Shown: positions 25,918 to 33,766, counted from the stretch's first letter. The stretch: DNA of 33,766 nucleotides from Terriglobia bacterium (GCA_023511585.1 JAIMBF010000026.1:1-33766); one strand, 5' to 3'. Notes: a model not told the origin generated them from the sequence alone. A program made the numbers and translations.

Positions 25918-27417
25918 TTAAGACGCTTCCAACATACGGCGCAAAAGCTCGACGTCTTCGGCAAAAGCGGCATCCCGCTCCATCAGTTCGGAAACCCGGG
26001 CAACGGCGTGCATCACGGTGGTATGATCGCGATTGCCGAATTTCCGCCCGATCTCGGGTAAGCTCCGGCTGGTCAGCTGCTTTGCCAAGTACATCGCTAC
26101 TTGACGGGGCCGCGCGACGGCTCGGGCGCGCCGGGCCGAAGACATATCGGTGAGCCGAATGTTCCAGTGTTCGGCCACTTTGCGTTGAATTTCCTCGATC
26201 GTGATCCGGCGGTCATGCGCACGCAAAATATCGTGCAGCACTTCTTGCGTCGTTTCCAAAGTAATCGGCCGGCCGAAGAGATTGGCGTGCGCGATGAGCC
26301 GGTTCAGCGCCCCCTCCAATTCACGGACGTTGGAGGTGATTTTATGGGCCAAAAACTCCATGACTTTCGGAGGGATGGAAACCCCGGCCCTGGCGGCTTT
26401 GGCCTGCAGGATGGAAAACCGAAGCTCGTACGTGGTAGCGTGCAAATCCGCGACCATGCCGCAACCCAGCCGAGTGCGAAGCCGATCTTCCAGGCCGGAA
26501 AGGTCGGAGGGGGATTTGTCGGCCGAAACCACGATTTGCTTGCCGGCATCTACCAGCGCGTTGAATGTGTGGAAAAATTCTTCTTGAGTATTGTCTTTGC
26601 CGATCAAAAACTGCAAATCATCCACCATTAATACATCGACGCTGCGCAATTGTTCTTTAAATTCGATTGTCGATTGACTGCGAATGGCGGCGATAAACCG
26701 ATACATAAACTTTTCCGCCGACATATAGGCGACGGAAAATACCGGAGGCCCAGGCCGACGGATCAGTTCCCAAGCGATGGCGTGCATCAAATGGGTTTTG
26801 CCCAAGCCGACGCCGCCGTATAAAAACAACGGATTAAACCCTGGCGCGGCGGGCCGTTCGGCAACGCGGCGCGCGCACACATAAGCAAATTCGTTCGGCT
26901 TGCCGACAACAAAACTCTCGAAATCAAAACGCGGATCAAGCCCCGCAGCCTCCGCGCGCGCATCGATTCGCTCGGGCGCGCGCGGCGCCTCAACGGGGGA
27001 AGGTGCGGCGGAGACAGCCAAAGTTTCGCCCAATGCGAGCTCTTCGGACGCGGCAGCCCCCACGCGAATATCCACCCGCCTTATGCGGGGATTTTCCGCC
27101 TGCCAGAGCGCCGTTAAGCGCCCTCCGTACTGCGAGCGCACCCAGTCACGCAAAAAGCGTGTGGGCAAACGCACGGTTATCTCATCGCCATCGAGCCCAC
27201 CCAGCGACATCTGGCGTAGCCAAGCCCGATACTCAACCTCTCCCACTTCCTGCTGGAGGCGATGCTGTACCCGAATCCATTGTTGGGAGAGTTCGGCTTC
27301 GTCAGGCGGCGCCTCCCAGCCCCGAGGCTCGGCAACCTCGCAAGGCTTTGCGGGCAAAAATTCTGCCTTTTCGGAGACAGCCACCAGTTCCTGGTCCTTC
27401 ACTCTGTTGTCCGCCAC
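25918..27417 (-). CDS. dnaA: Chromosomal replication initiator protein DnaA
   Basis: DnaA binds DnaA boxes and opens the origin. Domain I is recognisable (ELSQQWIRVQHRLQQEVGEV, then EYRAWLRQM). The AAA+ domain III shows Walker A (GGVGLGKTHLMHAIAW), Walker B (LMVDDLQFLIG) and the box VII/sensor region. The domain IV DNA-binding signature ends RKFGNRDHTTVMHAV. The frame is open to an ATG at 27507, but that codon has GGAGA almost touching it. The GTG at 27417 has GGGGA about eight nucleotides upstream and gives about 499 residues, closer to relatives. The start is therefore provisional. It lies between rpsT and dnaN on the same strand. Confidence 0.95.
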   Translation of the reverse strand: MADNRVKDQELVAVSEKAEFLPAKPCEVAEPRGWEAPPDEAELSQQWIRVQHRLQQEVGEVEYRAWLRQMSLGGLDGDEITVRLPTRFLRDWVRSQYGGRLTALWQAENPRIRRVDIRVGAAASEELALGETLAVSAAPSPVEAPRAPERIDARAEAAGLDPRFDFESFVVGKPNEFAYVCARRVAERPAAPGFNPLFLYGGVGLGKTHLMHAIAWELIRRPGPPVFSVAYMSAEKFMYRFIAAIRSQSTIEFKEQLRSVDVLMVDDLQFLIGKDNTQEEFFHTFNALVDAGKQIVVSADKSPSDLSGLEDRLRTRLGCGMVADLHATTYELRFSILQAKAARAGVSIPPKVMEFLAHKITSNVRELEGALNRLIAHANLFGRPITLETTQEVLHDILRAHDRRITIEEIQRKVAEHWNIRLTDMSSARRARAVARPRQVAMYLAKQLTSRSLPEIGRKFGNRDHTTVMHAVARVSELMERDAAFAEDVELLRRMLEAS

Positions 27418-27507
27418 CGCGTATCCCCAAACCAGCAGAGAGGATTGCACCCAGTCCGTGTTGTTTTTCACCCTAAAGGTGGACACACCAAAAGGGGAAA
27501 TTCTCAT

Positions 27508-27808
27508 TCTCCGGGAGAAGAACTATCGCAAACTTCCATGCCGACGCAATAACAATTTCGCCGCTTATCGAGAAAACCAAGATAAACTTTACGCGAAGCA
27601 AAGAAACCGTGGTTTTTGTAACGGCAAGTTAACCTGCTCTTTTAAGCTTTTTTCTTAAGTTTTCCACTGCGATTAGAGTGCAATGCTATTGATGCACAAT
27701 GTCTATGCAAAATTCTTGCAGAGATAAATGTCTTTTATTGTGCGGTTGTTTTTCTTCCCCAAAAAATTTTGGCGCTTCTTTCTTTTTCGAAGCTGCACGG
27801 GGGGAAAG
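27508..27808. other. AT-rich region between rpsT and dnaA, possible dnaA control region
   Basis: These 301 bases are far richer in A and T than the rest of the window. Two near-matches to the DnaA box consensus TTWTNCACA, each with one mismatch, are TTTTCCACT (27660-27668) and TGATGCACA (27690-27698). A palindromic CCAAAA-AA-TTTTGG lies downstream of rpsT (about 27759-27773) and could help end its transcript. It may hold the dnaA promoter; whether it is part of the origin cannot be told. No gene or tRNA is seen. Confidence 0.35.
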
Positions 27809-28078
27809 CTAGGTGCCGGGCAAGGCTTTCACCCGCGCCGAGAGACGCGAAAGCTTACGCGCGACGGTATTGCGATGCAGCACACCTTTACTGGCCGCCC
27901 GTTGCAACTCCGGCTGCGCGGCACGGAGCGCTGATTGCGCTTCCGTTTTATTGCCTGCGGCAATCGCTGCTTCCACCTTGCGGATGAAGCTACGGACCCG
28001 AGATTTACGAGCCCGGTTGCGGAGCGTACGGCGCTCGGTTTGGCGAATGCGCTTGCGCGCGGAATCGGTATTAGCCAT
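27809..28078 (-). CDS. rpsT: 30S ribosomal protein S20
   Basis: S20 is a small, basic, helical protein that binds 16S rRNA in the 30S subunit. The 89-residue sequence begins [20 protein letters not shown] and continues [19 protein letters not shown], the standard S20 pattern. A C-terminal block [20 protein letters not shown] follows. The length is normal and the start is unambiguous. It precedes dnaA on the same strand, as is common in alphaproteobacteria. Confidence 0.97.
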   Translation of the reverse strand: MANTDSARKRIRQTERRTLRNRARKSRVRSFIRKVEAAIAAGNKTEAQSALRAAQPELQRAASKGVLHRNTVARKLSRLSARVKALPGT

Positions 28079-28160
28079 GGCGTTCCGGCAATCAGGACAT
28101 CAATCCAACGAAGGTTTCAATGAACCAGCAAGCCAAGAAGTAGCGCTGCTGAGGAGGGGG

Positions 28161-28205
28161 CTTCTAGGGGGTTCGGACGGCCAAGTCAAGCAGCCGAGGA
28201 ACCCC
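28161..28205 (-). promoter_or_regulatory. Inverted repeat overlapping a candidate rpsT promoter
   Basis: GGGGTTC (28168-28174) and GAACCCC (28199-28205) are perfect inverted repeats, with an inner CGGC (28178-28181) / GCCG (28193-28196) pair. The minus strand within reads TTGACT (28184-28189), followed after 16-17 nt by CTAGAA/TAGAAG (about 28161-28167). The structure lies in the 136-bp gap between enoyl-CoA hydratase and rpsT. It could be a terminator-like hairpin for the former or a control site for the latter; no T-run is present. Confidence 0.4.
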
Positions 28206-28214
28206 GACGAGGCC

Positions 28215-29015
28215 TCAGGCACGGCGGAAGTTGGGTTTGCGCTTTTCGATGAAGGCAGCCATGCCTTCTTTTTGGTCCGGCGTTCCGAAGAGCGGGTGAA
28301 AGAGAGAACGCTCGACTCGAATGCCCTCGCTGAGCGTTGTCTCAAAAGCGCGGTTCACCGCTTGCTTGGCCATTGCAACCGCAACCGGGGAAAGCGCGGC
28401 GATGCGTTCGGCAAGCGCGAGCGCCTCCTCCAGTAGCCGGTCCGTCGGCACGACTCGAGCAACCAGATTGGCACGCTCGGCTTCGGCGGCATCCATCATC
28501 CGGCCGGTCAGGATCATTTCCATGGCTTTTGCCTTGCCGACCGCGCGGGTGAGCCGTTGGGTGCCGCCGGCGCCCGGGATCACGCCCAAATTGATTTCCG
28601 GCTGGCCAAATCGGGCATTTTCCGCGGCGATGATGATGTCGCACATCATGGCAAGCTCGCAGCCGCCGCCGAGTGCATAGCCGGCCACCGCCGCGATGAC
28701 CGGCTTTTTGATCTGGCTGACGATTTCCCACTTTGCGATGAAATCGTGCATCGCGACATCGGGATAGGTGCGCGCCTGCATTTCCTTGATGTCGGCCCCG
28801 GCGGCAAAAGCTTTCTCGGTGCCGGTAAGCACGATCGCGCCGATTGCGGGATCTGCCTCGAAAGCACGAAGCGCATCGGCGAGCTCTTCCATCAATTGGT
28901 CGCAGAGCGCGTTCAATGCTTGCGGCCGGTTGAGCCGGATCAAGCCGACGGCGCCGCGGGTTTCCGTCACAATCATCTGCGGAGCGGCCGGCGTTTGCGC
29001 GGAATTTGGAGCCAT
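28215..29015 (-). CDS. Enoyl-CoA hydratase / isomerase family (crotonase)
   Basis: This 266-residue crotonase-fold enzyme hydrates 2-trans-enoyl-CoA to 3-hydroxyacyl-CoA in beta-oxidation or related acyl-CoA pathways. The oxyanion-hole and active-site blocks are present: [27 protein letters not shown] with one catalytic Glu, and [19 protein letters not shown] with the second. It ends in the usual KRKPNF. The open frame extends upstream into mutM, but the ATG at 29015 is preceded by GGAAGGAAAA and gives MAPNSAQTP, the expected size. It follows mutM by 16 nt and is probably co-transcribed. The exact substrate chain length is unknown. Confidence 0.93.
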   Translation of the reverse strand: MAPNSAQTPAAPQMIVTETRGAVGLIRLNRPQALNALCDQLMEELADALRAFEADPAIGAIVLTGTEKAFAAGADIKEMQARTYPDVAMHDFIAKWEIVSQIKKPVIAAVAGYALGGGCELAMMCDIIIAAENARFGQPEINLGVIPGAGGTQRLTRAVGKAKAMEMILTGRMMDAAEAERANLVARVVPTDRLLEEALALAERIAALSPVAVAMAKQAVNRAFETTLSEGIRVERSLFHPLFGTPDQKEGMAAFIEKRKPNFRRA

Positions 29016-29031
29016 GGGGTTTTCCTTCCGT

Positions 29032-29895
29032 TCAGCGTTGTATTCGCGGGCAATAAAAGGAACTTCGGGCGGATTGGACCAGCCGGCGAATGCCGCGGCA
29101 AGCCGGCGGCCCCGGGCAACGGGGGCAGGGCTCGCCCGCGTGGCCATAGACTTTCCAAGCATGTTGGAAGTAACCAAGCGCGCCGCTCGGTTGCACATAA
29201 TCGCGCAAGCTCGAACCTCCGGCGGCAATTGCTTCGCTCAACGTTGCCTTGATGGCCGCAACCAGCCGCTCGGCACGCGCGCCGCGCACTGTTCCCGCCC
29301 GCCTTTTGGGGCTGAGTTCGGCCCGATAGAGTGCTTCGCACGCATAGATATTGCCGAGTCCGGCGACGAGTCGCTGATCCATGAGCGCAGCTTTGAGGCT
29401 CATTGTCCGTCCGTGCAGCGCCTTTTCCAGATATTCGGCCGAAAACGCATCCTCCAGCGGCTCGGGGCCTAGCCCGGCAAGCAGGCGGTGCTGATCCTCG
29501 GCCTCGGTTGGCAGCAAATCCAGGCAACCGAAGCGCCGCGGGTCGATCAGGCTGATCCGCCAGCCGTCGTCGGTGAGCAGCGTCAGATGCTCGTGCGGAT
29601 GCCGAAGCGTCTCCGCCCCGTTGAGCGCGCCTGCCTCCGAGTCTTTTCGCACGAGCAAACGTCCGGACATGCCGAGATGGATCAGCATGCTTTCGCCCCC
29701 GGCAAGGCGCATCAGAATATATTTGGCGCGCCGCCGAAACCCCAAAATTTCGGCACCGGTAAGCCGAGAAGCAAGCCGTTGCGGCAGCGCCCAGCGCAGA
29801 TCCGCGCGTGCAAGATGCGCGCGGACGATCCGCCGTCCGCTCATCCGCGCGGCCAGCCCGCGCATTACTGTTTCCACTTCAGGGAGTTCCGGCAT
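29032..29895 (-). CDS. mutM: Formamidopyrimidine-DNA glycosylase (Fpg/MutM)
   Basis: MutM excises oxidised purines such as 8-oxoguanine and nicks the abasic site. The mature N-terminus [13 protein letters not shown], with catalytic Pro2 and Glu3, fixes the start at ATG 29895; an in-frame upstream extension to 29958 would bury this motif. Lys in [10 protein letters not shown] and the helix-two-turn-helix region [14 protein letters not shown] are present. The C-terminal zinc finger is unusual. It reads CPRC, then PPACRG, then [11 protein letters not shown], so the last position of the usual C-x2-C/C-x2-C is Ile, and an extra Cys sits in the middle. It is divergent from ubiE with 30 bp between. 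Confidence 0.94.
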   Translation of the reverse strand: MPELPEVETVMRGLAARMSGRRIVRAHLARADLRWALPQRLASRLTGAEILGFRRRAKYILMRLAGGESMLIHLGMSGRLLVRKDSEAGALNGAETLRHPHEHLTLLTDDGWRISLIDPRRFGCLDLLPTEAEDQHRLLAGLGPEPLEDAFSAEYLEKALHGRTMSLKAALMDQRLVAGLGNIYACEALYRAELSPKRRAGTVRGARAERLVAAIKATLSEAIAAGGSSLRDYVQPSGALGYFQHAWKVYGHAGEPCPRCPGPPACRGIRRLVQSARSSFYCPRIQR

Positions 29896-29925
29896 CGGTA
29901 GAAGACAGGCTATACACGACTTAAG

Positions 29926-30684
29926 ATGCAAAACAACGTTCCTTCGCCCGAGCCTCAAACCGACTTCGGCTTCCGCATGGTGCCGCGCTCTGCCAAGAAG
30001 ACCTTGGTACGGCGCGTTTTCGAAAGCGTAGCCCCGCGTTACGACATTATGAACGACTTAATGTCGCTCGGGCTTCATCGGATCTGGAAGCGCATCCTCC
30101 TTTCCGCGTTGGATCCGAGGCCGGGCCGGCGGCTGCTCGATCTGGCGGCGGGCACGGGCGATGTCGGTCTTGGTTGGGCGGCGATGGGCGGGGGGCCGGT
30201 GTGGCTGACCGACATCAACGCTGCAATGCTTGCCCGCGCCAAGACGCGGGCGGTTGATCGCGCGCTGATCGGGAACGCGCATTTTCTGGTGGCCGATGCC
30301 GAAAAGCTGCCGCTGCCGGATCAAAGCTTTGATCGGGTCTCCATTGCTTTCGGACTACGGAACTGCACGGATAAGCAAGCGGTGCTGGCGGAAGCCTATC
30401 GCGCGCTTCGCTCCGGAGGGCGTTTCTTTTGCCTGGAATTCTCCGAACTCCAGGTTGCCGCTTTTGCCCCGCTTTATGAGGCGTGGTCTTTTGAAGTGCT
30501 TCCGCTGCTCGGAAAGATTGTAGCGAAAGACGCGGAGAGCTACCGTTATCTTGCCGAAAGCATCCGCCGTTTCCCGAACCAGAAACGCTTGGCCGCGATG
30601 ATGCAAACAGCCGGATTTCGACACATTTCCGTCATGAACCTCTCGGGCGGCATCGTGGCGTTGCACGCGGGCTGGCGGGTTTAG
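29926..30684 (+). CDS. ubiE: Ubiquinone/menaquinone biosynthesis C-methyltransferase UbiE
   Basis: This SAM-dependent methyltransferase carries out the C-methylation of demethoxyubiquinol-type intermediates. The 252-residue sequence shows the signature [20 protein letters not shown] and the SAM motif [12 protein letters not shown]. Motif II ([16 protein letters not shown]) is characteristic of UbiE. The C-terminal block [13 protein letters not shown] is also typical. The start at 29926 gives a short family-like leader. Its stop lies 6 nt before coaBC, so the two are likely one operon. The ubiB gene, often found between these two in alphaproteobacteria, is absent here. Confidence 0.96.
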   Translation: MQNNVPSPEPQTDFGFRMVPRSAKKTLVRRVFESVAPRYDIMNDLMSLGLHRIWKRILLSALDPRPGRRLLDLAAGTGDVGLGWAAMGGGPVWLTDINAAMLARAKTRAVDRALIGNAHFLVADAEKLPLPDQSFDRVSIAFGLRNCTDKQAVLAEAYRALRSGGRFFCLEFSELQVAAFAPLYEAWSFEVLPLLGKIVAKDAESYRYLAESIRRFPNQKRLAAMMQTAGFRHISVMNLSGGIVALHAGWRV

Positions 30685-30690
30685 GCCATC

Positions 30691-31890
30691 ATGCTTGCGG
30701 GCAAGCATATTCTGCTCATCGTGAGCGGCGGGATTGCAGCCTACAAGGCGTTGGAATTGATCCGCCTGTTGCGGGCGGAGGGTGCCTCCGTCACCTGCGC
30801 GTTAAGCCGGGCGGCAGCGCAGTTCGTCACCCCGCTTTCGTTGCAGGCGCTTTCCGAGAACCGGGTTTATTCCGATCTCTTTTCGCTGACTGACGAAAGC
30901 GAGATGGGGCATATCCAGCTTTCCCGCGCGGCCGATCTTTTGGTGGTGGCGCCGGCGTCGGCGGATCTTCTGGCGCGGATGGCCGCGGGGCTTGCCGATG
31001 ACCTTGCCGCCACGCTGCTTTTGGCCACCGACAAGAAGGTGCTGGTTGCGCCCGCCATGAACGTGCGCATGTGGCTCCATCCCGCCACGCAAGAGAATAT
31101 GGCAAAGCTTGTCGCGCGCGGAATCGCGGTGGTGGGGCCGGAGGAGGGGCCGATGGCCTGCAACGAATTCGGTCCGGGCAGGCTTGCCGAGCCGCCCGCC
31201 ATTCTCGAAGCGATTCGCGCGCTTCTTGAGAAAGAAGGCAAACTTGCGGGAAAGCACGTCTTGGTGACGAGTGGCCCGACGCATGAGCCGATCGATCCCG
31301 TTCGCTACATCGCCAATCGCTCGAGCGGCAGGCAGGGCCACGCGATTGCCGCTGCGCTTGCCGGCCTGGGCGCGCGGGTGACGCTTGTAAGCGGGCCGGT
31401 GGCGCTGCCCGACCCGATTGGGGTCTCGGTGCGGAAAGTGGAAACCGCCGAGCAAATGCTGGCGGCATGCAAGGCCGCATTGCCGGCCGATGCTGCCGTA
31501 ATGGCCGCCGCAGTGGCGGATTGGCGTGTTGCGGATGTTGCCGTGCAGAAAATCAAAAAAGGATCAGAGGCGAAAGCCCCGACTCTCACTTTGGTGCCGA
31601 ACCCGGACATTCTCGCGGCACTGTCCGAACCGGGGGCGCTGCGTCCGAAGCTTGTTGTGGGTTTCGCGGCGGAGACCGAGAATGTCGTTCAGCACGCGCA
31701 AGAAAAACGCATGCGCAAAGGTTGCGACTGGATTGTTGCGAACGATGTTTCACCCGCTTCCGGCGTAATGGGCGGGGAGGAGAATCTGGTGCATCTCATC
31801 ACCGCAGAGGGCGTAGAGCACTGGCCGCGACTTCCAAAGACGGAAGTGGCGCGGCGGCTTGCGGAACGGATCGCAGAGGCGCTTTTGTAA
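30691..31890 (+). CDS. coaBC: Bifunctional phosphopantothenoylcysteine decarboxylase / phosphopantothenate-cysteine ligase
   Basis: CoaBC carries out two steps of coenzyme A synthesis: ligation of cysteine to 4'-phosphopantothenate, then FMN-dependent decarboxylation. The 399-residue protein has an N-terminal CoaC flavodomain (VSGGIAAYKALELIRLLR, ADLLVVAPASADLLARMAAG, and the substrate-binding PAMNVRMW). The C-terminal CoaB domain starts near residue 185 (HVLVTSGPTHEPIDPVRYI, SSGRQGHAIA, then the KIKK loop). The length is typical of the fusion. It begins 6 nt after ubiE. Confidence 0.96.
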   Translation: MLAGKHILLIVSGGIAAYKALELIRLLRAEGASVTCALSRAAAQFVTPLSLQALSENRVYSDLFSLTDESEMGHIQLSRAADLLVVAPASADLLARMAAGLADDLAATLLLATDKKVLVAPAMNVRMWLHPATQENMAKLVARGIAVVGPEEGPMACNEFGPGRLAEPPAILEAIRALLEKEGKLAGKHVLVTSGPTHEPIDPVRYIANRSSGRQGHAIAAALAGLGARVTLVSGPVALPDPIGVSVRKVETAEQMLAACKAALPADAAVMAAAVADWRVADVAVQKIKKGSEAKAPTLTLVPNPDILAALSEPGALRPKLVVGFAAETENVVQHAQEKRMRKGCDWIVANDVSPASGVMGGEENLVHLITAEGVEHWPRLPKTEVARRLAERIAEALL

Positions 31891-32032
31891 GGATCTTGCT
31901 TTTCTCCGCCGCTAACAATCTTGCGGTTTGCGTTCCCGCGCGTCATCGCTGAGGGACGAGCAATTTCCAAACCGGCTCAGGAATGCGAGCTTAAGCGTTG
32001 GGAGAGCCCCCGCGCCAAGAGGATTAAAGAAC

Positions 32033-32518
32033 TCACTTGCAGGCCGGGAAGTTCGGCCAGTTCACGCAATCTCTTCCCTGCGGCCTTGTGGAGGGGTCGT
32101 AATTGGATCCGTAATTGTAATCCGGCCAACCGGGCTTCTGCAGGGTATCGGCTTCGAACGGCACGTTGCTCACCCCTTGTGTTCCGATCGGCGGGCCACC
32201 CGGATGCACCCCCATGGCCGCCGCCTGCGCCGCGGTTCCACCGGACGAAGCTGCCCCCGTGCCGGCCGTGCCGGCATGACCGCTAGCAGCGGCGGCACTT
32301 GCTCCATGGCTCCCCGCAGCCGAGCCGCTGCCGCCGGACGCTCCTGCCGCCGAGCCGCTTGACGCCCCTGACGAGGCGGCGCCGGCAGCCCCCATTCCGC
32401 CGGTATGGGCTCCATGTCCGCCGCCGCGGGCAAACGCGAGATCAGGACCAATACCTGCCAGCACCAAAGCGCATATTCCGGCAAAAATCGGGAACGGCGA
32501 AAATCCTGCCTGCCTCAT
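32033..32518 (-). CDS. Small secreted Gly/Ala/Ser-rich protein of unknown function
   Basis: This 161-residue protein has a clear Sec-type signal peptide (MRQAGFSPFPIFAGICALVL, with likely cleavage after AFA near residue 30). A low-complexity stretch of Gly, Ala, Ser and a few His follows (about residues 31-100). The tail then becomes ordered and less repetitive (PGWPDYNYGSNYDP, ending DCVNWPNFPACK), with two Cys that could form a disulphide. The ATG at 32518 is preceded by AAGGAG six nucleotides upstream. I do not recognise the family. The gene is monocistronic in appearance, convergent with coaBC across a 142-bp gap in which I see nothing clear. Confidence 0.7.
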   Translation of the reverse strand: MRQAGFSPFPIFAGICALVLAGIGPDLAFARGGGHGAHTGGMGAAGAASSGASSGSAAGASGGSGSAAGSHGASAAAASGHAGTAGTGAASSGGTAAQAAAMGVHPGGPPIGTQGVSNVPFEADTLQKPGWPDYNYGSNYDPSTRPQGRDCVNWPNFPACK

Positions 32519-32558
32519 GGCACGCTCCTTTGCGCCTTGTTATACCTTGCACATACAC

Positions 32559-32588
32559 ATAGTATTTTCACCATTTTTCGCCTCACAA
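32559..32588 (-). promoter_or_regulatory. Candidate promoter of the small secreted protein
   Basis: On the minus strand TTGTGA (32583-32588), an 18-nt spacer and TACTAT (32559-32564) lie about 40 nt before the ATG at 32518, within an AT-rich stretch. The spacing is acceptable and the match only fair. Confidence 0.3.
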
Positions 32589-32756
32589 ATGAAGGAATTT
32601 TAATTTGCTCGGCACGATGATCGTAACCTTGAAAAGCTGTAAGCCGATCGGGCAAAGCATCAGGCCTTCGCCGATGTCCTGGCCGCAGCCCGGCCCGTTG
32701 GTGCGAATGAAGACTGAATATCCGAAGGATTGGGAAGCGCAGCGCGTGGCATCGTG
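32583..32756 (-). pseudogene. Coding-like relic directly after the small membrane protein gene
   Basis: After the TAA of the membrane protein gene the same frame stays open for 57 codons up to a TGA at 32583. It reads in part ATRCASQSFGYSVFIRTNGP, then GCGQDIGEGLMLCPIGLQLF. For the first 40 or so codons third positions are mostly G or C, as in real genes here, and the product has a plausible folded-protein composition with three Cys. No start codon precedes the conserved-looking part, so it is more likely a relic, or the tail of a longer version of the membrane protein, than a gene. I do not recognise the family. Confidence 0.35.
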
Positions 32757-33179
32757 TTAAGGCCGCGTCCGAGGCGGGCGCATGGCCCAGAGCAGCGCAA
32801 GCGGTGGCACCACCAACCATTGCAGGAGCGGTGTCAATCCGACGTGAAGCCCGGGCAAAACGGGCATCAGATCGGAATAGGCCCACGTTTTGTGAACCGT
32901 CGTGTTCCAAAACTCGCTAAAAATGGAATAGCCGAGACCGGCCGGGATCGAGACAAACGCTGTGCGCTTGGCACTCATTCTCGGCCAATCCGGTGTCCCG
33001 ACGAAAAGCAATGCACCGAGCAATGCTGCCGATGCGATTAACACATCTCCTGCCGTACAGTGCAGAAGGGCGAAAGTGATCTGTGCTGGAGTTCCGCTTT
33101 CCCACAACGTGTAGAGAGGCAGCTGTGCTGCCTCCCACACGGCGTTTCCGATGGTTACGCCAAGAACATAACGCCTCAT
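32757..33179 (-). CDS. Small integral membrane protein of unknown function
   Basis: This roughly 140-residue protein has about four hydrophobic segments (around VLGVTIGNAVWEAAQLPLY, VLIASAALLGALLFV, AFVSIPAGLGYSIFSEF, and the C-terminal LLQWLVVPPLALLWAM). Conserved-looking polar spots occur within them (NAVWEAAQLPLYTLW, EFWNTTVHKTWAYSDLMP). The ATG at 33179 starts one turn before the first membrane helix; an in-frame GTG at 33215 would add 12 residues. I recognise the general pattern of small uncharacterised membrane proteins but no function. Its stop is followed at once by an in-frame coding-like relic. It lies downstream of the Spy-like gene with a 131-bp gap and no obvious promoter. Confidence 0.65.
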   Translation of the reverse strand: MRRYVLGVTIGNAVWEAAQLPLYTLWESGTPAQITFALLHCTAGDVLIASAALLGALLFVGTPDWPRMSAKRTAFVSIPAGLGYSIFSEFWNTTVHKTWAYSDLMPVLPGLHVGLTPLLQWLVVPPLALLWAMRPPRTRP

Positions 33180-33310
33180 GGCACATAGCCAGTCGGGGGA
33201 GGAATACAACCTCACCTGCGTTGTTCCTATACCGACACGATGCGATCAGGTTACGAATGGTTGATTGGGCGATCGCACATCGACCGTTTGCCGGTAATCG
33301 GACAGCAGTT

Positions 33311-33766
33311 TTACATTCCGCGCATCGGGTGGCCCATAAGCTCGTCGGCCTTCTTTTGCTGCTCGGGTGAAAGCGCTTCATAAAGTGCCTTGGCCGGTCC
33401 CTCGATTGCCTTCACGGCACGAAGCCGCGCTTCCAGCATTCGCTCATGCAGCATGATGCGGTCAGGCCAACGCGTCGGCATCCCCTTTTCCATCATCGCG
33501 TGCCGTTGCTCCTGCATGGTCTTTGCGTTCGCGCGCAAGGTATCGGCAAAAGCATTCCATTGCGGCTCCTGCGTTGCGGTGATGCCAAGTTCGGCTTTTA
33601 AAAACGCGATGCGCCCCTCGATATGATCGAACATCATCATTCCCATCGGGGATGCTGACTCGCCGTGCCCCATCATCTCGCCCATCATCGGCATCATGCG
33701 GCCCATACAGCCCATCATAGGCATACCCTCGCCGCTTCCTTGCGGCATCATGCCCGTTTGCGGTTG
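33311..33766 (-). CDS. Met-rich Spy/CpxP-like (LTXXQ) periplasmic protein, 5' end beyond window
   Basis: The visible 151 residues begin inside the gene: the frame is open to the window edge, so a signal peptide probably lies outside. An N-terminal Met/Gly-rich stretch (MPMMGCMGRMMPMMGEMMGH) could bind soft metals. It is followed by a helical region typical of Spy/CpxP proteins: HIEGRIAFLKAELGIT, QEPQWNAFADTLRANAK, and YEALSPEQQKKADELM, a version of the LTxxQ repeat. Spy/CpxP proteins act as periplasmic chaperones or envelope-stress and metal sensors. The role here is inferred. An internal ATG at 33751 would give a protein without an export signal, so I treat the gene as partial. Confidence 0.75.
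   Translation of the reverse strand, partial: QPQTGMMPQGSGEGMPMMGCMGRMMPMMGEMMGHGESASPMGMMMFDHIEGRIAFLKAELGITATQEPQWNAFADTLRANAKTMQEQRHAMMEKGMPTRWPDRIMLHERMLEARLRAVKAIEGPAKALYEALSPEQQKKADELMGHPMRGM

Noticed and set aside
32617-32760. A 47-codon plus-strand open frame
   Set aside because: The opposite minus-strand frame has the more gene-like composition, and there is no ribosome site or recognisable product on the plus strand.

Overview
The window is a high-GC chromosomal segment of an alphaproteobacterium, most likely a member of Acetobacteraceae or a close Rhodospirillales relative. This rests on recognisable protein families and gene order, not on a database search. The pointers are hopanoid genes (hpnA, hpnL) and a dnaA-dnaN-recF-gyrB run flanked by rpsT, enoyl-CoA hydratase, mutM, ubiE and coaBC. 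A third pointer is a strand-loop-strand repeat protein paired with an O-heptosyltransferase and carrying what looks like the debris of a Hint-type domain.

Layout. Positions 1-7682 hold mostly housekeeping and envelope genes: partial hpnA (-), divergent hpnL (+), murJ, trpS, a histidine phosphatase, secB (all +), bactofilin (-) and an adenosine kinase-like PfkB enzyme (+). Positions 7964-9322 carry a stand-alone TrpB2-type tryptophan synthase beta chain (-). Positions 9323-20741 look like an accessory surface-glycosylation island. It holds a 1152-residue two-domain glycosyltransferase (+), a decayed gene remnant, a 1914-residue repeat protein (-) and its probable O-heptosyltransferase (-), the latter behind a strong AT-rich promoter. 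Positions 20742-28078 are the replication block gyrB, recF, dnaN, dnaA and rpsT, all on the minus strand. Positions 28215-31890 carry enoyl-CoA hydratase (-), mutM (-), ubiE (+) and coaBC (+). The right end (32033-33766) has a small secreted Gly/Ala/Ser-rich protein, a small membrane protein with an in-frame relic behind it, and a partial Met-rich Spy/CpxP-like protein, all on the minus strand.

How it fits together. The most distinctive unit is the heptosyltransferase-repeat protein pair, with an 18-nt gap and a perfect ribosome binding site between them. By family knowledge, the enzyme would transfer heptose from ADP-heptose onto Ser residues of the strand-loop-strand repeats. The target has neither a recognisable signal peptide nor a beta-barrel translocator, and its reading frame ends where a coding-like relic of a longer C-terminus begins. 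How it leaves the cell, or whether it does, is open. The remaining genes serve cell-wall synthesis (murJ), the envelope (hopanoids, secB, bactofilin), replication and repair (dnaA, dnaN, recF, gyrB, mutM) and cofactor synthesis (ubiE, coaBC).
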